Shown in pieces: positions 1 through 11,478 of a stretch of 64,000 nucleotides of DNA. The position numbers were made by a program, and so were the translations under genes. How positions within the stretch are numbered: position 1 is the stretch's first letter; each line of letters starts with the position of its first letter. Source of the DNA: Limnomonas spitsbergensis (Eukaryota > Chlorophyta > Chlorophyceae > Chlamydomonadales); assembly GCA_037349105.1 (NCBI GenBank), contig JAYJMM010000041.1, positions 6,570,501 through 6,634,500 of the forward strand, given 5' to 3'. The notes below the pieces were generated by a model. That model was given only the letters and a program-made list of their open reading frames with translations, made no database searches and was not told where the DNA came from.

Positions 1-250
1 TATCCTGTCATGTGCATGGGATATCCTCTCATGTGCATGGGATATCCTGTCATGTGCATGGGATATCCTGTCATGTGCATGGGATATCCTGTCATGTGCA
101 TGGGATATCCTGTCATGTGCATGGGATATCCTCTCATGTGCATGGGATATCCTGTCATGTGCATGGGATATCCTGTCATGTGCATGGGATATCCTGTCAT
201 GTGCATGGGATATCCTCTCATGTGCATGGGATATCCTGTCATGTGCATGG
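1..250. repeat. 21-bp minisatellite
   Basis: About 12 head-to-tail copies of a 21-bp unit with core TATCCTGTCATGTGCATGGG run from the window edge. The only regular variant is CTGTC versus CTCTC. Because 21 is a multiple of three, two plus-strand frames stay open, but the translation is just a 7-residue reiteration. It is probably intronic to the gene whose last exons lie at 592-992. The left end is cut by the window. Confidence 0.95.
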
Positions 251-454
251 AACCAGGCTCCACCTGCTTCAGCAATATTGGTATTTATCATGTTTAGGGA
301 CTTGGATGTGAGATCCCGTCGTAGAACCCGAGCATGTCCGAGATCTTGCGGAGGTGCGGGTTGTTGAGTTGGATGTCCTCTCATGGGACCATATTGGTCA
401 GGCAGCTTCCAGTTAATTCTCCTCCTAATGCAATGCTGCCTTTGATCGTCTCCC

Positions 455-505
455 CAGGATCCTGGTGTATCCATGAGCTGGGGGCGATGAGGGCACTCCC
501 CAACG
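455..505 (+). repeat. Partial copy of the acceptor and start of the 592 exon
   Basis: This stretch repeats, with point changes, the acceptor and first ~45 bases of the exon beginning at 592: CCAGGATCCTGG, then CATGAGCTGG, then GGGC, GATGAGGGCAC. It carries no continuing reading frame. A shorter trace (CCCAGGATCC) recurs near 805, upstream of the final exon. It belongs to the class of splice-junction echoes seen throughout the window. Confidence 0.6.
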
Positions 506-591
506 ATTCCGGTCTTGCATAGGTTATCCTCTCAAGAGTCAAGAGACCAAACTTCTCCTGCTGATGTAATCGTTCATTTGGCCATATCCAG

Positions 592-992
592 GATCCTGGA
601 GGTACGCGTGCATGAGCTGGAGGGCGACGAGGGCACGGGACCCCTGGAGCAGGACGAGCAGCTGTTGCAGGCTTTGGGAGCGGACGAGGCGGCGATCAGG
701 AAAAGATCATGCGTGGCGTACAGGTGGGCATGCTGATGAAACAAGTGAAGATAATATCAGCATAATCTGGTCATTTCAAGGCGGTGGCCAAATTGTTTTT
801 TTTTACAAACCCAGGATCCACTAAGCCTGACTTAATCATGTCTCACCTTGACACAGATACGAGCAGAAGCGGATCAGCAGGGAGTACCTGAAGCATTCCC
901 GAGAGGAGCTGCAAGAAGTTCTTACTGTCATGCAAGACTTACAAGATCGAATTAAGCAAGCAGACATCAAGGGCAGCAAGTCTAAGGCTTAG
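592..992 (+). CDS. Unknown coiled-coil protein, last two exons
   Basis: Two exons fit by phase: 592-723 (acceptor TCCAG, donor AG/GTGGGC, phase 2) and 857-992 (acceptor GACACAG, ending in TAG at 990-992). Together they encode about 88 residues, acidic at first (HELEGDEGTG, EQDEQLLQALGADEA), then a charged helix (REYLKHSREELQEVL, MQDLQDRIKQ) and a basic Lys-Ser-rich tail. The heptad-like spacing suggests a coiled coil. I do not recognise the family. Earlier exons must lie to the left of the window or in 250-590. Codon use and the exact phase match support real coding. A degenerate copy of the first exon's acceptor precedes it at 455-505. Confidence 0.55.
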
Positions 993-2392
993 CACAAAAT
1001 ATTGGATTCTGGGGTTTGGAGGGTACAACCTGACAAATATTGGGCATTCGCGCCAACTGCTACATTCTTGTCATTCTCCTTGTAGAGTCCAAACGCTTTT
1101 TAGATATAGTTAATAGTGCTGTAAGCAAACGTTAGACGTGCCCGCTGATAAGACTTCGTCAAATGGCCAACCCACCAAGCACTGCGACTCAGCTGGTTTC
1201 ACGTGGTGGTGGTCGAACCTCGACAGGAGCACCAGTTGGGACGTCTGGAGCATTGCGGCGAAGGCCTGGTATGTTTTTGCAAACCAAGATGATCTAGGTC
1301 AAGTTTCTGAAACGACCTTGCTGTCCTCGACTCGTCATAGGTCGTGCTGGTACAACTGGAAAGCAGCAAGCAGCAGCAAACTATTACACAGATGACACGC
1401 CGGGTCTGAAGATCTCTCCAGTGAGATTGTCCCTTCATGCATCTCTGAAGGAATCCCTGGCTGCACGTTTAAAGACAGGCCTTTTAATCTTTATTCGTGT
1501 TCGTTAAATTGCAGGTGATGGTTATCGCAATGAGCATCGGCTTCATTATTTTCGTCACGCTGCTGCACGTCGCCGGGAAGGTGAGAGTTGCTGAACGCAG
1601 TTCAGTCTCGTTCGATGCTGACGATGGATACCTGGCTACGCGCAGATCCGTGCAACCGTATCGTCGTAGCTGCCCAGTCCCCTCTCTTAACGTCACTCGA
1701 AGACCTGATATAAGTAGTGGCAGACATGGGAGACCCTCCTCAAGATCCAAGGGCTGTCTATTCCCAGCAATGTGGTGTGCGCTGGTGAGGAAGCAGTCGG
1801 CTAGCCTGCAGCGCCGCATGGCCAGCACAGACAGCCAGGCATGGAGTCATCTTGTCCTGGATTATCCATGCGACAATAGCTTTGTGTACAGAGCCCCTGT
1901 GATTTCACTTGTCTGGATGACCCAGCCGCGCATCATATACCCAATATATACCAGGCACCACACACTCACATGCCCAAATTGGGTGATTTGTTACACTTCC
2001 CAATGATGACTGAAGAACTTTTATGACTTAGTTAGCTATTCGTAGCCACATGGCATCAATGGCCCTGGCAGTTTAAATCAGCCATACTGGCTTTAGCAAG
2101 TATCCTCGTGTGGACCTGATGCCGTATCTGATATTATGCTGGCAGTCCTGCGCTTATTCTAGTGTGCTTACGCTTCAGCTCCCTCGAAGCATTGAGGTAT
2201 GACTTACAGCAATCCCTGATGTTTTGGCCATCGATTGAAGGCCGATCCAAGTTCAGTTCTCCTTGACCCAGGGCTGGCCAATAATCGGCCGTTTAAGTGG
2301 TTTGGTGCGTACTGAAAGAGACAAGCTGATGAAATGTTTGATATTATGCTATTACTAGGTTGTAACAGCCTACGTACTGGACACAACTGACT
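993..2392. other. No recognisable gene
   Basis: Several medium ORFs occur on both strands, but none shows a domain, a consistent splice structure or coding-like composition. No tandem array was seen. Confidence 0.5.
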
Positions 2393-2452
2393 GGGTGCCC
2401 ACGCGACCGAGCCTTCTTGAGCAGGGCCAAGAGGTGTTACGCTCTTGGTGTA
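2393..2452 (+). repeat. Interspersed repeat family B, degenerate copy
   Basis: This is a copy of a ~60-bp unit that recurs across the window. The consensus reads GTGCCCACGCGGCCGAGCC, then TTTTTGAGCAGGGCC, then AGAGGTGTAACGTCATTGAC. Better copies are at 29294-29347 and 58725-58783 (plus) and at 5455-5513 and 36331-36392 (minus). No ORF is associated and its function is unknown. Confidence 0.7.
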
Positions 2453-2682
2453 GTACTGCTCACTGTGCCGACTGAGCATGACCGTTGATTGTGATTCCAC
2501 CTTGATCCCATTGAATATGATTGCAGTGTAATCAGCTGGTACTGCTTTTTGTATTACCAGCTGGGAATACAGCAGGGCGTAAGGTTGTAACATTTTCCAC
2601 CCAGCTAGAACTGCTGTTTGAGCAGGGCCCAGGTGTCAATGACGATACACAAAAAAGCTCGGCCATGTGGGTTAAGAACAGT

Positions 2683-2836
2683 GCATACCCGCTGGGACCT
2701 GCTGAACGCTCGGCCACGTGGGGCAGGGAGAGGATGACTAGGCTCAAGTCCAGGTACCATGCACAGCTTGGGTCATGGTGCAGCGATGCCATCCTCCTAT
2801 GTGAGGGGGCTGGAACATGGAACCCGGCGCTCTAGG
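2683..2836 (+). repeat. Interspersed repeat family A
   Basis: This ~155-bp unit shares its left part with family B (GCTCGGCCACGTGGGG) and adds a right part ending in CATCCTCCTATGTGAGGGGG and GGAACATGGAACC. Other copies are at 18475-18610 (plus, diverged) and 58278-58440 (minus, inside the inverted-repeat element). It may be the body of a short non-autonomous element whose tail is the tRNA-like block next to it. Confidence 0.7.
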
Positions 2837-2928
2837 CGGGGGGAGAGAGAATATCGTGTGGTGGGTTCGATCCCTCAACCACTGGGTATGGATGCCACCA
2901 GCGTTTTACCACTGGACCATTCCCCCCG
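2836..2928. other. tRNA-like foldable block
   Basis: The ends are complementary (GCGGGGGG near 2836, CCCCCCGC near 2928). The plus strand has a perfect B-box-like GGTTCGATCCC at 2864-2874. The minus strand has an A-box/D-arm-like TGGTCCAGTGGTAAAACGC (2901-2919). The two promoter-like boxes are on opposite strands, so this is not a functional tRNA gene. A decayed tRNA-derived SINE head is possible. Confidence 0.3.
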
Positions 2929-3025
2929 CATTCGGCCGCGTGGGTGCCCGACCGCAGGGCCCACAAGTGTAAGGACATTGACACGGATCCCAAACGCCTA
3001 TGATTGGCCTGGCTGGGTTGATTCT

Positions 3026-3086
3026 GTCTGTCAATGACGTTACACCTCTGGGCTATGCACGAGGAGGCTCGGCCGCATGGCGCCCA
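3026..3086 (-). repeat. Interspersed repeat family B
   Basis: Minus-orientation copy: TGTCAATGACGTTACACC, a diverged middle, then GGCTCGGCCGCATGG and CGCCCAACTGTTC. A rearranged fragment with the same blocks lies at 2931-2985. Confidence 0.7.
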
Positions 3087-3289
3087 ACTGTTCACAATGG
3101 GGGGAACACTAATCGGAAGAGGGAACTGGCTGGGTTGTTTCTGTCCGAGTCGCGCCATTAACCGGTGACTGGCCTTATAGCTGGCTCACTGATTCTTGAA
3201 GCTGCCAAACTGTGGACTCACACTACTGGCTGAGACTGGGAACTGCCAAACTGTGGACTCGTAGTACTGGCTAGGCTCACGTAAGGGTG

Positions 3290-3655
3290 TACCCTCAGAC
3301 CCCTGCCATTCATAGACCCCTGCCGTCCTTAGACCACCGCCGTCTTCAGACCCATGCCATTTCAGACCGCTTCCGATTTCAGACCGCTGCTGTCCTCAGA
3401 CCCTTGCCGTCCTTAGGCCGCTATCGTTTTCAGGCGGCTGTCGTCTTCAGACCGCTGTCGTCTTCAGACCGCTGCCGCCTTCAGACCGCTGCCGTTTTCA
3501 GACCCATGCCTTCCTTAGACCGCCGCCGTCTTCAGACCCCTGCCGTCTCTAGACCGCTGCCGTTTTTAGACCGCTGCCGTCTTCAGACCGCTGCCGTCTT
3601 CAGACCCCAGCCGTCTCTAGACCGCTGCCGTCTTCAGACCGCTGTCGTCTCCATA
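3290..3655. repeat. 18-bp minisatellite
   Basis: About 20 degenerate copies of an 18-bp unit near CTTCAGACCGCTGCCGTC. The plus frame stays open only because 18 is a multiple of three, and the translated product is a simple 6-residue reiteration. Confidence 0.9.
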
Positions 3656-3659
3656 ACAC

Positions 3660-4055
3660 CACCGCCCTTAAAACCTCGCCCAGCCCTCAGGCCGGCGACA
3701 GCGCTCAAGCTCTGTAGGTCACCCTCGCCACCGCCCCGCCAGACCCTCGCCCTGCCCTCAAACCGGCGACACTTCTCTGACCGTGCAGGTAACCCTCACC
3801 ACCGCCCTTAGACCCTCACCCTGCCCTCAGGCCTGCGATAGCCCTCTGGCCTTGCAGGTCACCCTCGCCACCGCCCTGCTTGCCCCTCACCCTGCCCTCA
3901 GGCCGGCGACACTTCTCTGGCCGTGCATGTAACCCTCACCTTCGCCCTTGAACCCTCGCCCTGCCCTCAGGCCGGCGACAGCTCTCTGGTCGTGCATGTC
4001 ACCCTCGTTACCGCCCCTTGGACCCTCGCCCTGGCCGTCTACAGGCCCCAGCCTT
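3660..4055. repeat. ~70-bp tandem repeat
   Basis: Five to six copies, spaced ~70 bp, each contain GTCACCCTCGCCACCGCC, then CCCTCGCCCTGCCCTCAGG, then CCGGCGACA and CTCTGGCCGTGCA. It directly follows the 18-bp array. Confidence 0.85.
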
Positions 4056-5454
4056 CCTCATACACCTACCTTGTGAAGGTCCATGCCACCTCTGACCGTG
4101 TCAGCCTACAGACTTCTGGTCGTGTAGGCCACGCTGGTTCACCCTAACCATGGACCGAGGAGATGCTGCCAAGGTTATCCCTGCCCAACCCTCCAGACCC
4201 GAGAGCAAGTGTAGATGCCTCCCAGCCTAGAAGAAGCATGCGCATATAGCACGTGTCCCCCTCCATCAGCGTGGACAACTTCCGCATGCTGGCTGAGATC
4301 GATGAGGTAGCTCCCAGCACGCTCTGGAGACGCCACCCCCCGTTCTTGGAACGAAAACCTGCGTCCAGAAGACACCAATACACGTTCCATGGCATTTACA
4401 CCCCTCGCAAACGGCAGGCATCCAGATCAATGGCTCTGCAATCCAGCGTACAGTGCCCCACCCCCATCCGCCGAAGCTATGCGGTGGGCTCAGACGGCCT
4501 TCCTTGAGGAATCAGGTGGCAGTAGCCAAGGCCGCCTTCCGTTGAGCACAGGGCCCAGCGAGTCATGTCAAGTGAGCTGCCTATCACCCAGCCCGAATCC
4601 CATGCCAGTCCTAGCCGCAAGCATGCAGCCATGCAATCCAGCCTTGCCGGTCGTGCTCACACCGCGCGCCCAGCAGGCCCAGCTTGTCCCCGTCGATCAC
4701 GTGGTACCAGGTATACGGCGTACCAACCTATCGTTCTACACCCCGGTGTCCCAGTCCCCCCCCAGCACAGGTAGCCCCACTGTACAGCCCCCACATGAGC
4801 TCAGGCCGGCCCAGGATCAGGATCCCATAACCTTCAGACACCAGCTGTCCCGTCCAAAGCCACAGCAGCCTAACCACGCCCCATCCGGCACTGCTGGTGG
4901 TTCAGCCAGCTCTGGTAGCCAGCGATGGGCCCCGCTAGACGTGCGGGCCGCTTGGGAACAGGCGACAGCAGCCCCTCCTTCTCAACTGCACCCTGAGCTA
5001 GCCGCCTTGGTGTATAAGGCCACTCGCCAATGGAGCTGAGCGTGCAAGGCATGCTACTCCAAGAGGCAGGACAAGCAGGTTGCAGTCCATGAATTCCTTC
5101 GGCACTTTGCAGAGCCTTGGGCAGCCCAGACCTTTCACCGGAACATGCCAACAGGCCAGTGTAAGAGTACTATGATGCCCTGCTTTTCAGCATCACGTGC
5201 ATGCTGGGCACAGCGCTCAAGGCGAGACAGAGCAGGTCATTGGCCACTTTGCAGACCGATGGTGCCCAGAGGGGAATGATGAGCAGAACTTGGGCGACAG
5301 TTCCTGAGGCAGCGCCAACAGAGGACGTATGGGCTGGGTTCCAAGACAGGGCGCGGCAGCAGTAGCCCTATGAAGCAGCCCCGCCCAGCTTCGACGGCAC
5401 AAGAAGAGAGGTATAGCCACGGAGCCAATGGCCAGCCAGGAGGCTTGGCCACTA

Positions 5455-5513
5455 TGTCAATAACGTTACAACTCTGGGCCCGCTCAAAGCTCGGCCGCGT
5501 GGGTGCCCAACTG
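5455..5513 (-). repeat. Interspersed repeat family B
   Basis: A good minus-orientation copy (TGTCAATAACGTTACAAC, TGGGCCCGCTCAAAGCTCGG, CCGCGTGGGTGCCCAACTGT) sits within the decayed retroelement. Confidence 0.75.
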
Positions 5514-5980
5514 TTCAGAAGAGACTAAAGAAGGAACTAAAAAGGAAGAGAGGGGGAAAGGAACAAAAGGAGAGGCCTGGAAGGCAACGAAGACCAAGTT
5601 CAACACCTGAGTTCCACTAGAGACTAACCCTCAACAAAGCCTCTACAAAAAAAGAAAAGTCCAGAAAACTTGGCCACTATGTACACTCAAGGCCCTGGCA
5701 CACCCATGCCCCGACCAGCTCAAGTAGCTCCAGCCAGGTAGGTGATGGCAGTGAGTCAGCGGATCGCCCCCAACCCTAAGTACAACAGGGCAGGCCCTTC
5801 GCTTGCATGCCAGCCGCCTCGCCCGCACTCGCCAGAACGCATGCAGGCAGAACTACCGCCGGTTATGGACCTGGGGAACCTGCAGGGGCGTGTCCACCTG
5901 AAGATTTTGCAATAACTACATCAGCTGCAGCAGTTGCAGCACAGGCCAGTCAAAATTCCTGACGTCAAAGGTGGCCTCCT

Positions 5981-6262
5981 CCCGCTGTCCATGATCCCAG
6001 GGGCAGCGGCATTTAAGCAGTACACTCCCGCTGTCCATGATCCCAGGGGCAGCGGCATTTAAGCAGTACACTACTGCTGTCCATGATCCCAGGGGCAGCG
6101 GCATTTAAGCAGTACACTACCGCTGTCCAAGATCCCAGGGGCAGCGGCATTTAAGCAGTACACTACCGTTGTCCATGATCCCAGGGGCAGCGGCATTTAA
6201 GCAGTACACTACCGCTGTCCATGATCCCAGGGGCAGCGGCATTTAAGCAGTACACTACTGCG
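5981..6262. repeat. 46-bp tandem repeat
   Basis: Six nearly identical copies start at 5982, 6028, 6074, 6120, 6166 and 6212. The unit begins CCGCTGTCCATGATCCCAGG and ends GCATTTAAGCAGTACACTA. The near-identity of the copies indicates recent amplification within an otherwise decayed region. Confidence 0.95.
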
Positions 6263-8530
6263 CTCAACAAATGGGCCGGTCGAAACCGACTGGCAATCAA
6301 CGACGCCCCCCAGGCTCTGGCCATTCAAGCCGGCGTAAGCTTAGGGTCATGTGGCACTCAGGAGGCCATGTCATTCCTGGTGATATCGCTGCCCGCCCTC
6401 TGGACCGCAGTACCTGCCGGCGTTTGGATTTTGGTAAATGCAGTCCGGCAAGCACCTCACTGCCGCCTCACTTCCACGGCCGCGTCAGTGGCCATCAGCG
6501 CTGCACAATGGCAGGCACCCAGCCACCCACAGGTACAGCCGGTCATAGTTCTCCCTCCTACGGCACTGGCACAAAGTTGTTAAAGCCAAGCTAGGGGTGC
6601 CATCCCCAACAGAGCGGGAGGTGAGTGGTGCACCGACTGCACCTCGGCCAACCCACCTGCCTGGACCCCTCCGTACCAAGTGCCGAAACTGTCATAGCAT
6701 TTGCCCACAGGGTCATAAAAACCGCCACGTCCTTAGGCATTTCCAGGCTGTTAGACGACCCATGGGCCCGCCGCTTCAATTTGTGTGACCTCTTCATTAG
6801 AGTCTTGCTGAGAAAACAGTGCGCAGGCTGGACAACCACGTCCAGACCCAGGAAAAATGGCGGCTGCTTGACGACATGGCACAGCTAGAGCACATGGCTG
6901 CACGACACGAGCAATGGAAACGCTACGAGGTAGAGGTCATTCAGGTCAGGCCCTCACCCATGCAGCGCATAGGTGGCTCCAACAGGTTTGAGTAAAGTCA
7001 GGGCCGAGAGGACAGACCCCCTAAAAGCGACAAAAGATGCGACCGCGAGGAGCGTAGTGGCCAGCACTGCGACACCCGCACGGCATACCCTGCTCACCTT
7101 CGTGTTCCAGCCCCCCAGGCCATGGCACCCGGGTCTGAGGTCAAGCCTCCACGTACAGTGACATGGAGCGACCATGCCGCTGCTCAGGGCACCAACACCG
7201 AAATTCAGCACAATGCCCGGCGTGAATGCACCAACTGCGGCAGCAAAGAGCACATGTCCAGGGACTGTAGGGTGGCCGGGCCTGCCATTGACAAAAACGG
7301 CAGCCCGGCTGAGCCCCGCAGCAGCATCAAGCAGGCATGGCCGCCAGGGTTCACCTTCACCTTCACCTTCACAGGTTACTAGCACCTTCACCTTCACCCT
7401 CACAAGTTACTAGCAACTAGGACTGGCGAAATGAGCGCACGTGGCCGAACCCATGCAACACATGTGCCTATCAGGCGCAATCAGCAAGCAAGGGGGCACG
7501 CCCCAAGGAGCAAACAGGCAGAACCCACTCTGCCCATCTCTCTTGCCCGGCACCTCCTTACCCTCATGCCCTGTCCCCTACCACCCTGATCAGTGCAGCA
7601 CCCACCGGCTGGGAGGAGGCTATGCCCAACCTGGTTTCTCAGGCCGTGGCCCTCATGACCCACATTGGCCCGTCTTCTTACGAATCTTACCCGACTGCCT
7701 TCATGTAGGGAACGCATGGTGCCACCCCGCGTTCCTTCCATGTACGCTCTAGCAGCAACGAGGACGAGTTGCCAAGGCAGGCACCGCCTTGGCCACAAGC
7801 CTCCCGGGCCAAAGGTAAATGAAATAGCTGAAGCCGCCTAGCTGACATGCTCGTTTCCCTCCAACCGCAGGTCACCAATATGGATCTGCGCATGCAAGGA
7901 GTGGCAAACATCACCCTGCCAGCCCCAACCATGCCCGTGACAACGATGCCAGAACTCAGCTTGACCGCCGTGCCATACCAGCATGCCTTCCCTGTTTGCT
8001 ACGCCACCGGGCCTTAAATACTGCTCTTAAAGAATGACATCAGCAGACCCGAGCAATGCATGGGCGTCATGGTCAATGAGCACCTATTCGTGTCACCAAA
8101 GACGTTGGTGGACAGAGGGGGCCTCGTGATCACCTGAGCCACAGCCAGCCAGCTGGTGCACATGGGGGCTAAGCTTTATAGCACCTTGGAGACCGTCCAA
8201 ACGACGGACAACGGGACCGCACCTCTGGCAGGAGAAATGATGATAGATGTTATTTACGGCCCTTGCTCCTCCTGCCCGCGAGCCACAGGAGCCAGCCCTG
8301 GTCAGGGTTATGGCCACGCCGTCCGACACGTTCGAGCTCCTCTGCGGCAATCCCGAGTTCTTGCAGCACAACGGGGTGCTGGAGGCAAGGGGGATGCTCA
8401 CTCTCCACCCAACAAGGGCAGGAGCTGCCAAGGCTTGGCAGTCCACCCCTGTAGCCTTGCCAATGCGCGTGGGCTTACCAAGAACAAGCGGCCAATTGGC
8501 TGCCGTCTCGGTCCACTAGGGTAACGGCGG

Positions 8531-9859
8531 CAGCACCCTGCCCTCACAGGCGGCCATGGCTCTGGATCAGGAGGCCCAGTCCTTGCTGATCATGTTCAAA
8601 GAAAGAGCAGACGGCCGCCACCTGGGATGGCGATGCTATTTCATGTGCCACACGCCTAGCCCAGATAATGCATGCAAGGAGGCCTTGCAGCTCAATGGGT
8701 GGCATAGGCTAACTCAACAACCACCTTCGAAAGAGAGGGCCAACGCATAGCCCAACGCAAGCGCAGTTGGTACCCATGGGACCTCCCAACAGCAGCGATG
8801 AAGACAGTGGCAGGCCATACGCCTCAGGACCCCAAGCCCCGCCGGCAGACAGCATCAGCTCCACCCCTCTACGCGCAAGAGCCCCTCACGGGGGCCCTGC
8901 TCTGCCACATCTCCGCCCCACTCAGCGAAGGTCTCGTCTGTCAGGTCAAAGGAAGTTCTAGCTACGGTACTGAGATGTTTGGGTTTGAAGAAGTTTTGTT
9001 ACAACGTCTAGGAAATCACCCGATGGCCATTCCAATGGGGCAAGGCGGAAGTACCGAACAGAAAAATAATGGTACAGCAATGGATAGCAAAATTAACAGC
9101 ATGTTCGGTTGAGTTTCGAGATGATATAATCATGCGCTATCATGCATCTGCAGATACAGGGGCCCATACTCGTCCAAAATGTGGCAGCGTAATGACAACA
9201 TGAACAGCCAAGCCCTAACACCCCCCACAGGCCCACACCCAGTTGCAAGACACCGAAAGCGGTGATAATGTGGGATAACCGCGCTTACACCAAGAGGCAG
9301 GTCCCTACCAGAACACGCGGCGTGGGTCCAGGTCTCTTGTTTCAAGACACCAGGTCTCTATGCACAGGCCTATTCCAGCAGACAAGTGGCTCATTATTTA
9401 TGAAACATACCGGTAATCAAATGATGTACCGTTTCAAAAACATTAAAAAGCATGCAGGTTCGGTACCTCAATCGTGTGTTCGTGAGACGTCTCGTCCAGA
9501 TCCCAGTACAGCACACGAACACCAGTGTTAATGTAAGTATGCGCCAGACCAAACTGGGCGCCTGCCCAGCGGTCGGTGGATTTCAGTGGGGACTAAAGCT
9601 TGACCGGCCTACGATGAAAGGCCCGAGCAGCGGGCATCTCGCTGCACCAGGCCCCCGCGGCCGTAGGCCATGGTGCAGCTTGAGTGTAGCTGATGCACCT
9701 CCCCAAAAACCGTGAAAATCAACATTGGAAATAAGCCATCAAGACCTGGTCTCCGTGAATGTGATGCTTAGGTCCTGGATTAGATAGCGATTGATGTTGC
9801 TGAAATCATTATCCTGTACGGATTCCTTATTACCTGGCCTTTCAGATTTCCCCCCAAAA
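8531..9859. other. No recognisable gene
   Basis: A plus-strand ORF ending at 9112 has a plausible C-terminal composition (TEMFGFEEVLLQRL) but no recognisable domain and no clear upstream exon. I saw nothing else. Confidence 0.4.
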
Positions 9860-10273
9860 TCACAAAATGAAGTCTCCGTGTTTTCGGAACAGCAGGGCAT
9901 CCTCGCTTGAGCAGAACTGCAGAGACAAGCGGTCAATGTTATTGCTGAAATTATAATCCGCCCCGAACGTATTCAGAGGCTTGCAGACATGGAACGACAG
10001 CGTCAAGCTGTCCATGTCCAAGCTCGCCCGGTCAATGTCGCGGAACCACATGAGCATCGACACGCTGCCGTGTCGGTCGTGGCTGAACTTGTACTCCAGT
10101 CGGTCGTTGTACACTGACACGACGCTGGTGCCGAAGCTCGACGCCTGGCCCACTACGAGGTTCCGACAGGCAGCCTTCATGCTCGGCACTTCGCTTGAGG
10201 CAGCTGGTCCAAAGGCTTGTTTAAAGGAGGCAGTGGCTTCATTGAGGGCATCGAAGTGGCCGGCCAGCCTGCA
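9860..10273 (-). CDS. Unknown protein, terminal exon with PH-like segment
   Basis: A minus-strand exon opens after a good acceptor (CTGGCCCTGCAG/G) at 10273 and ends at a TGA at 9860, giving ~137 residues. The N-terminal half is helical (LAGHFDALNEATASF). The C-terminal half looks like a beta-rich fold with alternating aromatics (DRLEYKFSHDRHG, MLMWFRDIDRASLDM) closed by SLQFCSSEDALLFRKH, the pattern typical of the last strand and helix of PH/EVH1-like domains. Codon choice is strongly coding-like. I could not name the family. Upstream exons should be at higher coordinates; 11178-11459, 13756-13826 and 14768-15004 are candidates, but I could not link them by phase. Confidence 0.55.
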   Translation of the reverse strand, partial: CRLAGHFDALNEATASFKQAFGPAASSEVPSMKAACRNLVVGQASSFGTSVVSVYNDRLEYKFSHDRHGSVSMLMWFRDIDRASLDMDSLTLSFHVCKPLNTFGADYNFSNNIDRLSLQFCSSEDALLFRKHGDFIL

Positions 10274-10494
10274 GGGCCAGATCAATACTGTTTATTTTAG
10301 AGGGGATGCTTCAGCTGCAATTACACTGAATCACGGCCTACCGTCGGTGAGGCCTGGTGCTGCAATTGCAGCTGCCTTGGCCACCGGCCGGTGGCCAGTC
10401 AGTGTTTGGTTCCCATCGGCCTAGTGGTGGCTGCCCAGCAACTAGGATTGAACTAAAATAAACATTGTCCATCAAGATGTCAGTTGCATGGGAC

Positions 10495-10670
10495 TGAAGT
10501 GGCCATGGAGGCACAGGCCATGCAACCAATGCACGCACAAGCCATCCACGCACTGTCGTACATGACATGCATGCACACACCGTGCTGGCCATGCAGGCAC
10601 AGGCCATGGAGACACAAGCCATGGAGACACAAGCCATTAAGGTACAAGCTATGCAAGCCATGGAGACACG
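10495..10670. repeat. ~15-bp degenerate minisatellite
   Basis: Loosely repeated units (GCCATGGAGACACAA and variants such as GCCATGCAGGCACAG) cover this stretch. The stretch between here and 11178 is otherwise AT-rich and featureless. Confidence 0.8.
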
Positions 10671-11177
10671 AGCTAAATCGCCTTGTAGGAAGTTTGCTAA
10701 CCGTCAGCCATACTCCAAGCCAAACTTGCCTCTGTTGTAGCGTACTGGGTGGTTCCTCTTGCTTCTCAACCTTCGTCGGTGCCTTGGATTGGCGGTCTCT
10801 TGCGCTTTGGACACCGATGCGCATCCCTGTCGTACAACATTGATTATTTTTAATTATTTATTTGTACACCGTAGATTTGATTTGCCTTCCCTTCGGTATC
10901 AATTCATTATTTCTTTTAATGCATCAGGCAGGGCGAAACCAGTTGTTTAACCCTCTGGGCAGATTAAAAAACTTCAATTGTGGATTTAAATTTAGTAGAA
11001 GAAGTAAATAATTTATTAATGAGAAAAATAACTTATGAACCTTTATTTTTAGGAATACCCATTTTTTTTGCTTGATCCGTTCCCTCTGCACCAAAATTCG
11101 CTTGAGAGCAGTGTTAAAAGCCTCATAGCTGCCGTGTATTACATTCAGTTCAACAACCAAAATCAATAGAGAAACAA

Positions 11178-11459
11178 TCATCGAGGGACACTCGACAACA
11201 CTGACCGGCACTTCCAAAACAAATGAGTTCGACGCTTGCACTTAACAGAGTAGCAGCCCTTGAAGACACACTTAGAGCACCCCTTGCCCTTTCTTACTCC
11301 CCCCTCAGACACTTCTCTGAGCCCCTGTTTCAGCAGCCAATCCTCCATTTCGCGTGCCCTTTCGTAAGCAGTGAGTGCTTGCCCCAGCCCAGGCTCCTCA
11401 GCCATCATGAAGGCTGGGTCCATGTCAAGCTGGCCTTTCAAGGGGGGCAAGATCCCCAA
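11178..11459 (-). CDS. Possible Cys-rich ORF fragment
   Basis: A minus-strand frame of ~93 codons ends at a TGA at 11178. It contains an acidic helix (YERAREMEDWLLKQGL) followed by a cysteine cluster (GCSKCVFKGCYSVKCKRR) with spacing suggestive of a small zinc site. No start or splice context is convincing. It could be an exon of a minus-strand gene or a transposon relic. Confidence 0.3.
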   Translation of the reverse strand: MGILPPLKGQLDMDPAFMMAEEPGLGQALTAYERAREMEDWLLKQGLREVSEGGVRKGKGCSKCVFKGCYSVKCKRRTHLFWKCRSVLSSVPR

Positions 11460-11478
11460 GGGAGCATATCAGATGAGC

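Larger units (their letters stand above)
4250..8530 (+). pseudogene. Decayed LTR-retroelement gag-protease region
   Basis: Fragments in shifting plus-strand frames read as a gag polyprotein interrupted by stops and frameshifts. Near 4360-5035 there is a Pro/Gln-rich segment. Near 6810-6960 there is a charged coiled coil (EKWRLLDDMAQLEHM). At about 7225-7270 there is a zinc knuckle of pattern C-x2-C-x4-H-x4-C (CTNCGSKEHMSRDC). Near 8035-8260 there is a retropepsin-like stretch (TLVDRGGLVIT) in which the catalytic Asp-Thr/Ser-Gly has become Asp-Arg-Gly, followed by an in-frame stop. I found no reverse transcriptase, integrase or LTR pair. A 46-bp tandem repeat lies inside. The assignment rests mainly on the zinc knuckle and domain order. 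Confidence 0.6.

Noticed and set aside
2836..2928. A tRNA gene
   Set aside because: The A-box-like and B-box-like words are on opposite strands and no proper cloverleaf with an anticodon arm forms.
3287..3811. A 174-codon ORF with regular Arg-Pro-Leu-Pro repeats
   Set aside because: It is a product of the 18-bp minisatellite running into the next tandem repeat; no start context or domain.
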